From assembly GCF_964340395.1 (NCBI RefSeq), contig NC_135553.1:15463501-15527500 (forward strand): a stretch of 64,000 nt of DNA, written 5' to 3'. A model generated the notes under the pieces. The model was not told the origin of the DNA. It saw only the letters and a program-made list of their open reading frames with translations, and searched no databases. Both the position numbers and the translations under genes were made by a program. Position 1 is the stretch's first letter, and each line of letters begins with the position of its first letter. Source of the DNA: Glandiceps talaboti (taxonomy: Eukaryota > Hemichordata > Enteropneusta > Spengelidae). This document shows, one piece after another, positions 29,001-37,900 of the stretch.

Positions 29001-29331
29001 CGCCTCTCTAATTTGTTCATCGGCTTAATTGGTTTTAACAACCGTGCATTAATGTAGGAGTACAAGGTATCGTGAACTCTGCGTCCCTGGGATGAAACAT
29101 GACAAGGCAAAGTTATGTCCCTAGCGTGCGAAACTGATGTAGTCGACTGACTTCCTGTGTTTCATGTTTACATGCATTGTGGAGATCCAACGTCACTATT
29201 CGGTACATTTCTTATCTTGAGATTATTAGAAACTCTATATTTGTTAAGTTTCAAGGAATTTATTTTGTTTCCCTACCTTGTGCCGATAAAGTGCAGACAG
29301 AATTCACAAACTGCTCTAGAGGGGAAGCCAT
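5085..29331 (-). CDS. COPS3: COP9 signalosome complex subunit 3 (CSN3), complete, 13 coding exons
   Basis: Subunit of the COP9 signalosome, which removes NEDD8 from cullins and so controls cullin-RING ubiquitin ligases. Coding exons in order: 29331-29277, 28652-28523, 27027-26909, 26466-26324, 25405-25331, 24639-24535, 23886-23746, 22338-22237, 21358-21287, 20852-20766, 19938-19825, 7761-7681, 5156-5085. All have AG/GT borders and phases that join, giving 1296 nt and 431 aa; human CSN3 is 423 aa. Hallmarks include the start [24 protein letters not shown] (exon 4), [15 protein letters not shown] (exon 6), [14 protein letters not shown] (exon 9), [20 protein letters not shown] (exon 11) and the acidic tail IQDDD. 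The PCI domain should span about residues 200-370. The start is the first ATG, in AAAATGGCTTCC context. Intron 11 is 12 kb and full of repeats. The acceptors of exons 12 and 13 adjoin tandem repeats. Confidence 0.96.
5174..5630. repeat. 30-bp minisatellite beside the last COPS3 acceptor
   Basis: About 15 units of 30 bp (consensus AAATGATATAGTGTTAGCTT followed by TATATCAAAT) run to within about 17 bases of the exon 13 splice site, inside the last COPS3 intron. Because the period is a multiple of three, both strands carry long artefactual open frames. On the gene strand, most units read GCTAAC, a branch-point-like word. Confidence 0.95.
5798..5855. repeat. Two tandem perfect-stem hairpins
   Basis: GGGAATACT-ATCGG-AGTATTCCC at 5798-5820 and GGGAATACT-GTCGG-AGTATTCCC at 5833-5855. 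Each has a perfect 9-bp stem and a 5-base loop, and they are 35 bases apart. They lie in COPS3 intron 12. This is probably the core of a repetitive element; no function can be read. Confidence 0.85.
7344..7624. mobile_element. Dispersed repeat, copy 1 (second copy near 41268)
   Basis: Shares with 41268-41450 the words ACTGGCTGAATGAAGAAAAAT, AAACTAATGG.AA.TT, TTTTGACTC, ACCAGTGA and GTTGTCATGATGTAGAA in the same order. This copy is expanded internally by an (ATAAT)n run at about 7378-7490. The boundaries are approximate. Confidence 0.55.
7378..7490. repeat. (ATAAT)n microsatellite
   Basis: A pentanucleotide ATAAT/TAATA run with a few substitutions, in COPS3 intron 12. Confidence 0.95.
7730..7945. 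repeat. Triplicated intron-exon border of COPS3 exon 12 (75-bp period)
   Basis: The plus-strand segment CTAACTC(A/G)ATACA(C/T)TTCCTCATCTG and the following intron sequence (AAGCACAAAGAACTGGTCAT and so on) occur three times at exactly 75-bp spacing: CCTCATCTG starts at 7756, 7831 and 7906. The leftmost copy contains the true acceptor and the first codons of COPS3 exon 12 (MRKCIELD). The other two lie upstream in the gene and keep a CAG|ATGAGGAA acceptor sequence. They lead into an in-frame stop soon after. Confidence 0.92.
9240..9480. mobile_element. Interspersed repeat with 'TATAGCGCTTTCC...AAAGCGCTTTACA'
   Basis: Carries the words TATATAGCGCTTTCCCACTC, CTCAAAGCGCTTTACAAT and TCCCTGGGGAGCATACACTC, which I recall as common in dispersed repeats of many aquatic animals. 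The tail (GATTAAGTCATTA.ATCTAAC...CAGTTTCAAAAAAA.T.CCAGTTG) recurs at about 41165-41235. Class (SINE or MITE) not determined. Confidence 0.55.
10490..10810. repeat. Minisatellite, about 57-bp unit
   Basis: About six copies of a unit containing CAGTATCAAGGTCAA, GCTTCAACTTTACACTTTC and ATTCTGTACAAACC. Open frames across it are artefacts of the array. Confidence 0.9.
11187..12830. repeat. Tandem repeat, about 100-120-bp unit, split by an insertion
   Basis: The unit has GTTTATCCACTTG.CTA.C, GTTGTTATCTTTGC, ATACA.CATCATTTG and GCTGTTGCTATG...GGTCTTGTTGCTAGGCAT. One copy lies at about 11187-11285 and about five at 12215-12830. The sequence between starts with CTTCCGAAAAGGAAG and a GT-rich microsatellite and is unrelated, so it looks like a later insertion of about 0.9 kb. 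Confidence 0.8.
11327..11384. repeat. (GT)n-rich microsatellite
   Basis: TGTGTGTG runs interrupted by GCGTG and TCTG. Confidence 0.9.
13702..13895. mobile_element. MITE family E, copy 1
   Basis: Starts with AATAACAGAACCCCATGCCATGTGAG-like sequence and ends with its approximate reverse complement (GCATGTCATGGCATTGTCAT). Inner words (GGGATATTT and AATACCCGAAGTAC, CTTGCAGTGCTTTCTGC) are shared with the copy at 37785-37983. Confidence 0.65.
14153..14180. repeat. (GGT)n microsatellite
   Basis: A run of GGT/GTG triplets in COPS3 intron 11. Confidence 0.9.
14240..14460. mobile_element. Dispersed repeat family D, copy 1
   Basis: Matches 53540-53800 nearly base for base over the words CTCATGAATATTCA, CTTGAATATATTATTTCTGC, TGACTCCCATGATGCAAT, GCAAAGATACCCT and AGATCAACTTGATG. 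A shorter third copy is at 35150-35262. No coding capacity. Confidence 0.8.
14490..15295. repeat. Minisatellite, about 60-bp unit
   Basis: About twelve units containing TGTTTCCTTTTCCCAAATAA, AATCTAATCCAGAGTTTT and ACCCACTTACTCTTAA. Later units gain ACACAAAAGTGCATC. In COPS3 intron 11. Confidence 0.95.
15765..16150. repeat. Minisatellite, about 70-bp unit
   Basis: About five degenerate units built from GTCTAAATAT, TCCAAATAAGGAAA, TCATTGTCTGAATATGGAAT and TTGTCCAAATA. Confidence 0.85.
17381..19739. mobile_element. Probable non-autonomous DNA transposon, 2.36 kb
   Basis: The left end reads CAGTGTTCTCCC at 17381 and the right end is its reverse complement GGGAGAACACTG ending at 19739. Both ends are flanked by AGGTA (17376-17380 and 19740-19744), a possible 5-bp target duplication. 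Both subterminal regions contain G/C blocks (GGCGCC near 17410; GCGCAAAGCGCACGC near 19660), unlike the surrounding AT-rich intron. I find no transposase. The longest internal open frames are under 120 codons and unrecognised. Superfamily is uncertain: CAGTG ends suggest hAT, but a 5-bp duplication does not. It lies in COPS3 intron 11. Confidence 0.6.
20348..20752. mobile_element. MITE family A, copy 1
   Basis: Terminal inverted repeat TATATCAGGCCTA at both ends. The body (GTTCCAATTATGCTCAATTT, TCTAGTTCAGGTAGTTAT, GTTTAGGGTCGGCAGTG, AACCAAACAATTTTTTTT) is shared with 52107-52445. In COPS3 intron 10. An 83-codon open frame inside is not recognisable. Confidence 0.85.
21400..21885. mobile_element. 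Foldback element, about 485 bp
   Basis: The left arm TTAGCTACCAATCTGATTA...TCTGATGTAGAGAA and TTGCATACATCTGACACAAC return in reverse complement at the right end (GTTGTGTCAGATGTATGCAA-like near 21764 and TTCTCTACATCGGATTGTAA, CAGATTGCTTAGCTA near 21880). In COPS3 intron 8. No coding capacity. Confidence 0.75.
22435..22552. repeat. Short tandem repeat, about 58-bp unit, two to three copies
   Basis: Units with CAGTTATGCTATATACCAGT, TGTATACTATATTGCCTCT and a degenerate third unit. In COPS3 intron 7. Confidence 0.8.
24064..24173. mobile_element. Short foldback element, 110 bp
   Basis: ATATACACTACCAACAGAAA at the left end is the reverse complement of TTTCTGTCGGTAGTGTATAT at the right end apart from one base. 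The arms continue through ACACCATG..., so most of the element can form one hairpin. In COPS3 intron 6. Confidence 0.85.
24960..25200. repeat. Minisatellite, about 42-58-bp unit
   Basis: About five copies of TTACACTGTACTGTAGTAGG followed by GGACTGCCAATGTACACA, in COPS3 intron 5 next to the partial exon 5 copy. Confidence 0.9.
25262..25309 (-). pseudogene. Partial duplicate of COPS3 exon 5
   Basis: Bases 25268-25306 match the interior of exon 5 (25353-25391) with three or four differences, offset by 85 bp. Read on the minus strand it gives [15 protein letters not shown] against [15 protein letters not shown] in the real exon. The copy lies downstream of exon 5 in the gene and has neither the acceptor nor the GTAAGT donor, so it is not expected to be spliced in. 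Confidence 0.85.
25935..26135. repeat. Minisatellite, about 55-bp unit
   Basis: Four units with CACCTGTGAATGGGTCATAG, GGTACTTGCCCCCTGA and CTGATAACAC. In COPS3 intron 4. Confidence 0.9.
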
Positions 29332-31706
29332 TTTGCCTTTTCGTCCTTATACCAATGCATGATGGGAACCAGAAGGGGGTGTTCTTATTTTTCACCGGAG
29401 GGCAAGACAGTTATAAACAATGTTCAGACAATACGGGAAAGTTCGCGATGATAATTTACGTCTAAGAGATTTGTTACTTAGACTGTCTTGCTTTCGGTTA
29501 TAAAATTCAGAGTTTTGAAAGTTGTTTTTATGAGTTTAATTTAGGGACCGGCCTGTTTGTTTGGGGAAGGGTGCTAGTACTGAGATGGGGTGGGGTTGGA
29601 AGGGGGTAGGAGGTAATCCTGTGTTTTGAAAATATAAAGATGAATCGGGAGAAGATCATTGTGTTTTAGATGAGGGAGCCAAGTGGGGGTGGGTACAGGA
29701 GAGCCTCCCCCTTTTACCCCTAGAGATTTTTGAAAATTGGAGCAGTGTGGGGTGATTTCGCGAGGGATGCTCCCCACCCCGCCCCCTACCGCCCTAACAA
29801 TTATTTTTAATTCAAGGACTAAAAGAGTGCTATCTGCATGACCTGCTGCTTTTGCAACATGTCAAAGTGACAATATAGCTGCATGCTATAACATTAAAAT
29901 AGTTTATCATTATGAAAATATAGGATTCGTGGTACTAAGTCAGGTCAGTGTTCTCAATGATTTGATTCAATGGTAGTGTTTTGTTTGTTCCAGTATTTGC
30001 CAACTTTTGACAAGAATCTTTAAACGTTTAGGCTGGGCGTTTAGGTATTGCCGCTCAGGCTGTACGCAGTGCCGCCAGCTGAGAGACACATCATATCTGG
30101 GACCGTGCTTTGATATTTGTAGCTAGTTTCTGCACTTACAGCGCATCAATTTTTAAAACTCATACCATGGAAGCAATTTTTTTTCTGCCTTAAGTTGGCC
30201 AGCAAATTGTTTTTTCCACTTTTGGCCTGCAACAATTTGCTTTCCGAAAATCCTCCCGCACCCCTCCCCACAAAATCAAATGATGTACCCCTAAAAAGGG
30301 AAACTGTCAAAAGTCTGCACTTACTGCACTGCTATGTATGTAGGATGTTTATATCGAGTAATTGTTTGCAAAACGTTCCATGTAAATCTTTTAAACTTAA
30401 ATTTATCACCGAACAGTTTAAGAAGAGAATATTAGTCTGTGATTTCAATTATTTTACTTTTGTGACTTTTAAATGTAAAGACAGCCCTGTTCAGAACTAC
30501 TGATAAGATTAAGAGATCATAAATGGTAGGATACAACTTTTGTATTGATTGAATAGCATTTTGAGGATGTCGTATGTATCTAATGATACCGAAATCTGTA
30601 TGCTGACTGCACGATGTACAAATGTTGGGTTGGAATAACGGGAATATTGACATAACTTGATCTCGACAGATCGATTCCTAGTCATGAACAGAAATATGTA
30701 TTCTGGACAATGTGATTTGACTATTAAATGATAATTTCAGAATGGTGCAATACATACAACAATTTTACTTTTCTTGATGTAATGCCAGAGCTTTTAATAA
30801 TTGCTATCACTCACCACGGTATAGACTTGGCATGTGGAGCAGATGGGGGGGGGGGGGGGTATTGATTGCGCCCTCAAGGGGACCACTTTGTAAAGAAAAA
30901 AACGAAAGAAAACCAGCAACGTGGTTTGATGTCGTTGTAGGCAGTCCATTTTCATCATTTCGTATTTTCATCTGGTAAGTTTTAAAGATACTTATACTTA
31001 TCACAAACAACCACTTGTTTATTTTTTCTGGAAAACGTTTCTTTGTAGATGTACACCTTTGAAAATGGTTTTACATTGGCTTGGTTTCCTCTAGCTTCGT
31101 GAGCATCGAATACACATGCATGTGACATGTCTGCCTATCAGTATCAATATATCATTCCTTTTCATCACTCGCATGACATTCGTTCTACAGACTTATTTTT
31201 ACAATTTTAGAGAATTGCAGAAATATTTGCGAAAAAAACCTCTGTTGTAGCTGTAAAACATGACACTTTTGGCTGTGAGAATCAAGAATGCTCGAATGTG
31301 CTGTGCTAGCATGCTGCGTGTTTATAAGTTGAACTGTGACCTTTTACCTCAATTTGACCTACGAGAAAGCCGCCATTTATTCAGTGGAGTGTCGTCGTCA
31401 TCTACCCTCGCCGGAAACTCAGAATTTCACCGTGCTTTTAGAAGTTAGACCACGTTTATCACACCGGCGTGTACACCACCAGAACATAGTCACGCTTTTA
31501 GACTAGAAGGGGGAATTTTGACGTCACGATTGTAAGAAACCCTTGCCGTGAAAAGCGAACCGTACCAACCGGTGTGTAATAATACACAAAAGTGCACGCT
31601 GGTAGTGGTATATGAAATATATTGACCTTCAACAAAATAGTGAGAGAAAAAACACCCGAAAAAAACGTAACTAACGCAGTCTGTAAAAACGGAAGAAGAG
31701 TGTGAA
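29332..31706. promoter_or_regulatory. Shared upstream region of divergent COPS3 and CCNC
   Basis: The two genes are transcribed away from each other with 2.4 kb between their start codons. That is rather long for one bidirectional promoter, so two promoters are likely. Next to COPS3 the sequence has GCATGATGGGAA and an inverted CCAAT (ATTGG) close to the ATG. A CpG-richer stretch lies just before CCNC (31340-31600). The middle holds G-rich and polyG sequence and no gene that I can support. Confidence 0.45.
30845..30859. repeat. Poly(G) tract
   Basis: Fifteen consecutive G, between COPS3 and CCNC. Confidence 0.95.
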
Positions 31707-32522
31707 ATGGCTGGAAATTTCTGGAGAAGTTCACATTACCAACAGTGGATACTTGATAAACAGGACATTATGAGAGAAAGACAAAAGGAACTGAAGGACC
31801 TGACGGAGGAAGACTACCAAAAGTTGATGATATTTTATGCAAATTTGATACAGGCGCTGGGAGAGCAGTTGAAAGTGAGACAGCAAGTGATTGCCACAGC
31901 CACAATATATTTCAAACGCTTTTATGCTAAAAATTCTGTGAAAAGCATCGATCCATTACTTGTATCCCCTACGTGTATATTTTTGGCATCAAAGGTTGAG
32001 GAATTTGGTGTGATATCCAACAGTCGGTTGATCACTGCCTGCCAAACTGTTGTGAAGAATAAATTTGGATATGCGTTCGGAAATCAAGAGTTTCCGTACA
32101 GGATAAACCATGTATTGGAGTGTGAATTCTTTCTGCTAGAAATGTTAGATTGTTGTTTAATTGTGTACCATCCATACAGACCTCTTATACAATACGTTCA
32201 AGACATGCGTCAGGAAGAACAAGTCCTACCTTTAGCGTGGCGAATTGTTAACGACAGTTTACGCACTGATGCATGCCTGCTTTACCCACCGTATCAGATC
32301 GCATTTGCATGTTTACATATGGCATGCGTCATCTTGCAGAAGGACTGCAAACACTGGTTTGCTGAATTGAACGTGGACTTGGATAAAATTCTGGAAATTA
32401 GCCAACTTATTTTGAAACTGTACGATCTATGGAAAAACTTTGATGAGAAGAAAGAAGTTACAGAACTAATTGCAAAGATGCCAAAACCCAAAACTCAACC
32501 ACCAGCATCCTCCAGGTCATGA
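31707..32522 (+). CDS. CCNC: Cyclin C, single uninterrupted exon
   Basis: Regulatory partner of CDK8/CDK19 in the Mediator kinase module, a nuclear regulator of RNA polymerase II transcription. The frame is 271 aa, near the human length of 283, and is collinear with human cyclin C from end to end. It starts MAGNFWRSSHYQQWILDKQD, the N-terminal helix that contacts CDK8. The first cyclin fold holds QQVIATATIYFKRFYA and FLASKVEEFGVISNSRL, and the second holds LECEFFLLEMLDCCLIVYHP and LAWRIVNDSLRTDACLLYPP. It ends KNFDEKKEVTELIAKMPKPK; the tail is shorter than in human. The start has G at -3 and +4. There is no intron, frameshift or internal stop, and no obvious poly(A) remnant follows. Either an ancestral intron loss or an intact retrocopy would explain this. 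An ATTAAA at 32815-32820 is a possible polyadenylation signal. Confidence 0.97.
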   Translation: MAGNFWRSSHYQQWILDKQDIMRERQKELKDLTEEDYQKLMIFYANLIQALGEQLKVRQQVIATATIYFKRFYAKNSVKSIDPLLVSPTCIFLASKVEEFGVISNSRLITACQTVVKNKFGYAFGNQEFPYRINHVLECEFFLLEMLDCCLIVYHPYRPLIQYVQDMRQEEQVLPLAWRIVNDSLRTDACLLYPPYQIAFACLHMACVILQKDCKHWFAELNVDLDKILEISQLILKLYDLWKNFDEKKEVTELIAKMPKPKTQPPASSRS

Positions 32523-33163
32523 ATTCATGAGATGAAATATACAAAGTCTGAAGGTCTCCAAAAACCACAAATGTTTTATTTCTACTATCAACTTTCATAT
32601 TGTATCGATTGATTAATTTTGCAACACACGAAATACAGGAGGACTCAGGACTTTGAAATTGATAGCTATTTAGTTTGTGACACTAAACAAAATACTAGTT
32701 TAGGCACTGTTACCTTAACCTATTGCCTCCCTACATAGTGTGCTATGGCTGACTGACAATGTAGCCACGTCTTCATACACGATTTTAAGCAATTCAAAAT
32801 GAAGCGTTGAAGTCATTAAAAATACAAGTATTATATTACCAATATGTCCTGACTACTAAATTTGCATTTTGTTTCAAATTATTATCAGTTGATGCTAGAG
32901 ATAGAAATTGCATTTTGGAATAAGAAAACATAGAATTTCTGTAATCATGAACTTTGATTTAGTGTTGAACACTTTCAACCCATAGTTGTAGTAGTAAATG
33001 ATTAGCTGTGAAAGGATAAACTAACTTGATGTACAATATACTGTTTTTTTTATATGTCATATAGGTTAACTTTTGTTTCCATGACATGTGTTCTCCCAAG
33101 GGTAAGAGGAGAGTCAGTAAGTCATTTCATGAGCTTTACCATTCAATTAGTAAATTAACACTG

Positions 33164-33429
33164 CAGTGTGCCCTCTAATGATCGCCATATTTTATTGTTG
33201 TGATTCAAAATGTGATAAAAACTGGCATTTCTTGTGAGTCACCACATAGTAAGAGATAGGGGAACACCAGATTTGGTGCATCACTAGAAATTGTGTGCAT
33301 CAGTGGTGCGTCAAATTGGCTTACAAGGGTACACTGGTCACCACATAGTAAGAGATAGGGGAACACCAAATTTCGTGCATCACTAGAAATTGTGTGCATC
33401 AGGCAAATTGGCTTTTAGAGGGCACACTG
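33164..33429. mobile_element. hAT-like MITE, 266 bp
   Basis: A perfect 14-bp terminal inverted repeat (CAGTGTGCCCTCTA ... TAGAGGGCACACTG). Both flanks carry ATTAACA (33154-33160 and 33430-33436), with CTG intervening on the left, consistent with an approximate 7-8 bp target duplication. The inside holds two copies of a roughly 108-bp unit (CACCACATAGTAAGAGATAG, GCATCACTAGAAATTGTGTG). Confidence 0.8.
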
Positions 33430-34369
33430 ATTAACAGCAACCCAGGTATCACTAGCTAACTTGCACCAGTCTAAACTGAACATGCTTAGTTGCAAATTAT
33501 TATGGTATAACTATGAAATCTTTGGTGATCAAAAAGATAGCCTGCAAGGGTTTGGGTAACTTGTAGATTATCTGGTTACAAACAGTGACCCCCAACTGCT
33601 GACCTCAGTGACTGCTTTAGTGTTCATTGTTGCTATGACACTGCACTTCCCACAGTGCAACATTCAAGATGGCAGATTTGAAAATTTCTATTGCTGATCA
33701 CAGGATTGATTGTAATCTATATGTTAAGTTACATTTTTGAGTGCATGTATTTGCTGATACTGACTGTACTGAACAGAGTGGGGTGAATCTTGCAAAAAAA
33801 GGAAAATGGACAAACTTTGATATGACCTTTGAGATCTGTACTATTGATTCAGAGAACTATCATTTTATGTGCTATTAAATATGTATCATCATTTGTTGTA
33901 ATTAAAGAATTAAAATGTAATTCAAACCGTATGAAAGTGTTGAAAGTTGAATATTTTGACCTTGCACTCAATTCACAGTTTTTGTATTCCAGGTCATCGA
34001 GGGGAGGGGTTATAGAAATGAGCACTGGGTGTCCATATGTCTGTCAGTCTGTCCATGGTCAGCCATATATCGGAGAACCCCAACTCAATTTCAACTAAAC
34101 CTGATACAAAAGTCAATGACTATAATCACTATAGAGTACATATGCACGTCACTTAAATTTGTGACCTTCATCTTGACTATTGTGGCCATATTTGTCCTAA
34201 AAATACATATATCTCCAACACTTAACAAATTCCTCAATAATTTCAAAACAGTTTGATACCGAGAGTCAAGTGTGTACACCACATTGTTAGAGGCAAGTTG
34301 CTCATTCAGACTCTGACTTTTAGACCTTGACTGTCATCTTAAAGGGTCAAATTCAGATAAGTATTTTTC

Positions 34370-34575
34370 GGTGTGCAACAAACACCCCCACCAAAGACTA
34401 TGAAGTTACATACTGTGACTCTTTAAACAAAAGTAGCTACCAAAGACCACAAGGTTACAGAGTGTACCCCATTAAAACAAAAGTAACCATTAAAGACAAT
34501 ATTAAGTTACAGACTGTGTCCCTTTAAACAAAAGTAACTACAAAAGACCTTAAAGTCACAGACTGTTCCTTTAAC
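34370..34575. repeat. Tandem repeat, about 60-bp unit, four copies
   Basis: Units with ACCAAAGAC...AAGTTACA, ACTGTG.C.CTTTAAA and CAAAAGTA.CTA, in the last 600 bases before POLG2. Confidence 0.85.
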
Positions 34576-34914
34576 ATCAGGCCCAGCAAAATAGAACGAC
34601 ATATTTCTTTTGTTTGAGAATATTATTAAAAAAGATACTAAAACGTAAGTACATGTATTATATTTTTATACCATTCCTATCATTATTTGCAGTTTACAAG
34701 TACACATGATGAAATCTGGACATTGGACGTTCGTTGAACAACCAGCGATGTAAAGATCTCTGCAATTCATGATTAAATTCATGATTTCAGTATCTAACTA
34801 AATTAAAAGTGATTATCACCATGGCAACTGAAATAATTCTGACATAAATCTGACCAAGCATTTTACTTTGACCTGGTTTTGACATGGAGATGATTTCAAC
34901 GATGTAAAGGAAAC

Positions 34915-37900
34915 ATGTCAAACCTGGAGAAACTGATCTCGCTTTGCAGCAGGCATGGGTTTGTATACAGTACAGCTGAAATTCCTGGTAAAATATTAGC
35001 TGGAAGTTATGTGTATGGACCATTAGGAACAGAGTTAAGAAGAAATCTGCAACAGCAATGGTATGTACAGGTAATGTTAACGTATCATTTGTCAACCTTG
35101 GTGAAATCTCTATGCAGCATGGCATTTCCTCCAACTTGACATTTTTCTAAAATTGCAAGTAATTGTAGGTGATGTAAAATAATGAAATTACTCTACAGGA
35201 CCCATAGTTTATGAAAACAACTTTATTTCCTAGAGTGGCATTCCCCTTTGAATTGTTAATACTTCATCCCGAGACTATTGACTTGCCTCTCAAGAAAATC
35301 AGAATGTAGTTTGCAATGAGCTGAAATCATATTTGTGAAATTTTGCAAATTATATATGCTGATAATTCTGACTGGTAATTTATCCTTATTTCATCTGCCT
35401 TAACCTGGTGTGACCTGACCTGACCTGGTGTGACCTGACATGGCCAGGTGGACCAGTATGGTTACCTCTCAAGACCTGATATATGGTGTAGATAGTTCGC
35501 AGTTAATATATGATAAGAGTGGTGGTGATAATGGTATGCTGTCGATATCAAATCCATATCAAAATAACTCAGCTAATGATCAGAGTAGGTAGGTATGATC
35601 AAATTTCAATATGGATATGATTGCATCCAGTCATTTCCGTTTATGTACTAGCAAGGGTGGTTACATGCCTGTACCAACAGCTGGATCTTTGAGACTAGGG
35701 TGTATCTATCTATCTGCAATGTTTTACCACATCTCCAGGACAGGGATAAATATATGTAGAAAACAATATCTAGCATTATATTTTTGTAACCTGAGGATAT
35801 GGTAAAGTGTATAGTAATAATAGGTAAGTAAAAGCTAAAGTCAAAGTTGTATGCCATGAATCTGCTTGATATTTTTGACTCCATTCTATTCTGTATTTGG
35901 ACACAATATAATTGTAGTCTACAGTAGAAATGATTTTGGCTTGGCATTTCTCTCCTGGGACGTGAAGTTTTTGACACAAAGATAAACACATTCCAGCTTT
36001 AGACTAACAATAACGGAGACACAACACACACAGCAGGATCCTTCACCCAATCACATTGAAAAGTGATAAAGCATTGCCATTCTTTTACAGTGTACTAGAA
36101 ATTGGCTTCTGCTGAAAAAATATTACACATCGCATTTGATGATTTTAATGACTTCAAGTACTTACTTTCCAGTCAACATTATAACATGACTATTTCTACA
36201 TCCCCACTGTGTGTGGCACCTCTATAATTGTTTACTTTCTAACTGATAATCAACATGGCAACTTGTCTACTTCTACATCCCCACTGTTCACGACACCTTT
36301 ATAATTGTTTCTTTTGCATTTGAAGTTGTCCAAGTTTGCGTAAAAGATATCATATCACTTGAGTGAAACACCGATACAACATTTGTATTGTAACAGTAAG
36401 TAGTGTTAGATATAAATCTAAGAAGTAACTCAATTTGATATTCATGTTACAGCACTGCTGGGGATTATCAACTCTATTTACAGTCATCTTGCCATAAAGG
36501 TATGTTATATATTTTGTATTCTTTATAGACAAAACTTAGTGTGATCAGATGTTATTCCCCAATATTTGTCTTCGTTCAGCCAAGGAAAATATGAGTGATC
36601 TAAGGGGTCTTTCTCACTACAAGTCAATAGATAGAATTATATAATAAAGTGAATGAATTCATCCAGTGTGCTTAGAGACAACTGCGATCACATACTCCCA
36701 ACCTAAGACAGTTAGGTAAATTATTAGTATAACAAATGTTACCACTCTATGTGGTAGTAATGGCTGAATGTCTGTTATTGTATTCCAGGTATTCTATATC
36801 AGTATCCAGCAGCACTAAAACTACTCAGCTATAAACTACCATTTGGTTTGGCTGAAATTGGACATTGCTTCAGGAAGAACATCAACAATGATAATATGGA
36901 TAAATTTATTCTGAAGTAAGAAAGTCATCTTTTGATCATATAATTTATTTTATATAACAATACACATGTTATTATGTAAAGGTAATATGTATATTCAGAT
37001 GAACTGCAGTAGCTGTACTTGGAGCAGTTTTAGGACAGTTTTGTCATGTATGATGACTTACTTTTGATGTTGAATGCACACATTCTATAGTATATTGAAT
37101 TGTCTATACAGATAAAGTGTACACATTATACGATGATATTAAAATGATGAAAAATAGCATTGGGTCCAGTCAGTCCTCACCCAAGTAATTTATTGTGTGT
37201 TGTAGGATGTGTAACAAGACTGACCCCAAAATACACTAGTTACAGCTGATGTTTCTGTTCAATAGTAATGAACTTATTGCTAAAATGCTGCACTGGCTCT
37301 GCCTACACATTTTGTGTCTCAAATGTAACACACTCTAAACAGGTGTTTAGATACAGACCATTTGACTGAATTTCAGACAAACCTGTCATTGTTACAGTAA
37401 ATTGTAATCTATGCAAACAGACTAACTCATATGGCTTCATAGGGGTATGTCATGTAACAGCCTATTAATCATTCTTATTATCACTTTACACTGTTTAAAA
37501 CTTTTTGAATTACAATATTTAAAACTTTATTTGAAATATAGAGAAAATAAGAAAATAATATTAGAAATCCGGAAAATCGCAAGTTAGTATTACTGTACAA
37601 TTAATATCTATTATATTTCCACAGTTTACCAGAGTTTACACAGATGTCTATGCAGTTCTTCTCACCAGCCAAGATAGCCACAAAATGGATGGACACATGG
37701 CAAAGACAGAGAATTATATGGTGGAGAAAGGTAACAACATTTTCAGATAATACCTGTACCATCTAATTACAAATCAATGGTATAAAATAACAGCACCCCA
37801 TGATGCGTGAGTGCAAGTGTGGTGTACTTAGGGTATTTATGCACTTGTACTTGCAGTGTTCTCTGCAGCCAAACTTTCACAAGTGTTACGAGTGAAAGTG

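Larger units (their letters stand above)
32523..34914. other. CCNC-POLG2 intergenic region
   Basis: No gene seen. It contains the CCNC 3' UTR, a MITE at 33164-33429, a 'GTCTGTCAGTCTGTCC' segment near 34040 that resembles the repeat at 43353, and a four-copy tandem repeat near 34375. No POLG2 upstream exon could be identified. Confidence 0.55.

Noticed and set aside
29570-29620. G-quadruplex candidate upstream of COPS3
   Set aside because: Only three adequate G runs are close together; weaker than the tract at 57495.
31260-31448. 62-codon frame just upstream of CCNC
   Set aside because: No homology recognised, weak start context, and it lies in the presumed promoter or 5' UTR.
31707-32522. 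Processed pseudogene status for CCNC
   Set aside because: Full-length open frame, strong conservation and good start context argue for a functional gene; no poly(A) tail seen.
35061-35139. Reading POLG2 exon 1 through to QWYVQ with a donor at 35071
   Set aside because: That phase gives stops at every candidate next exon. The donor at 35061 restores the conserved WW and joins exon 2 (WTSMVTSQDLIYGVDS) in frame.
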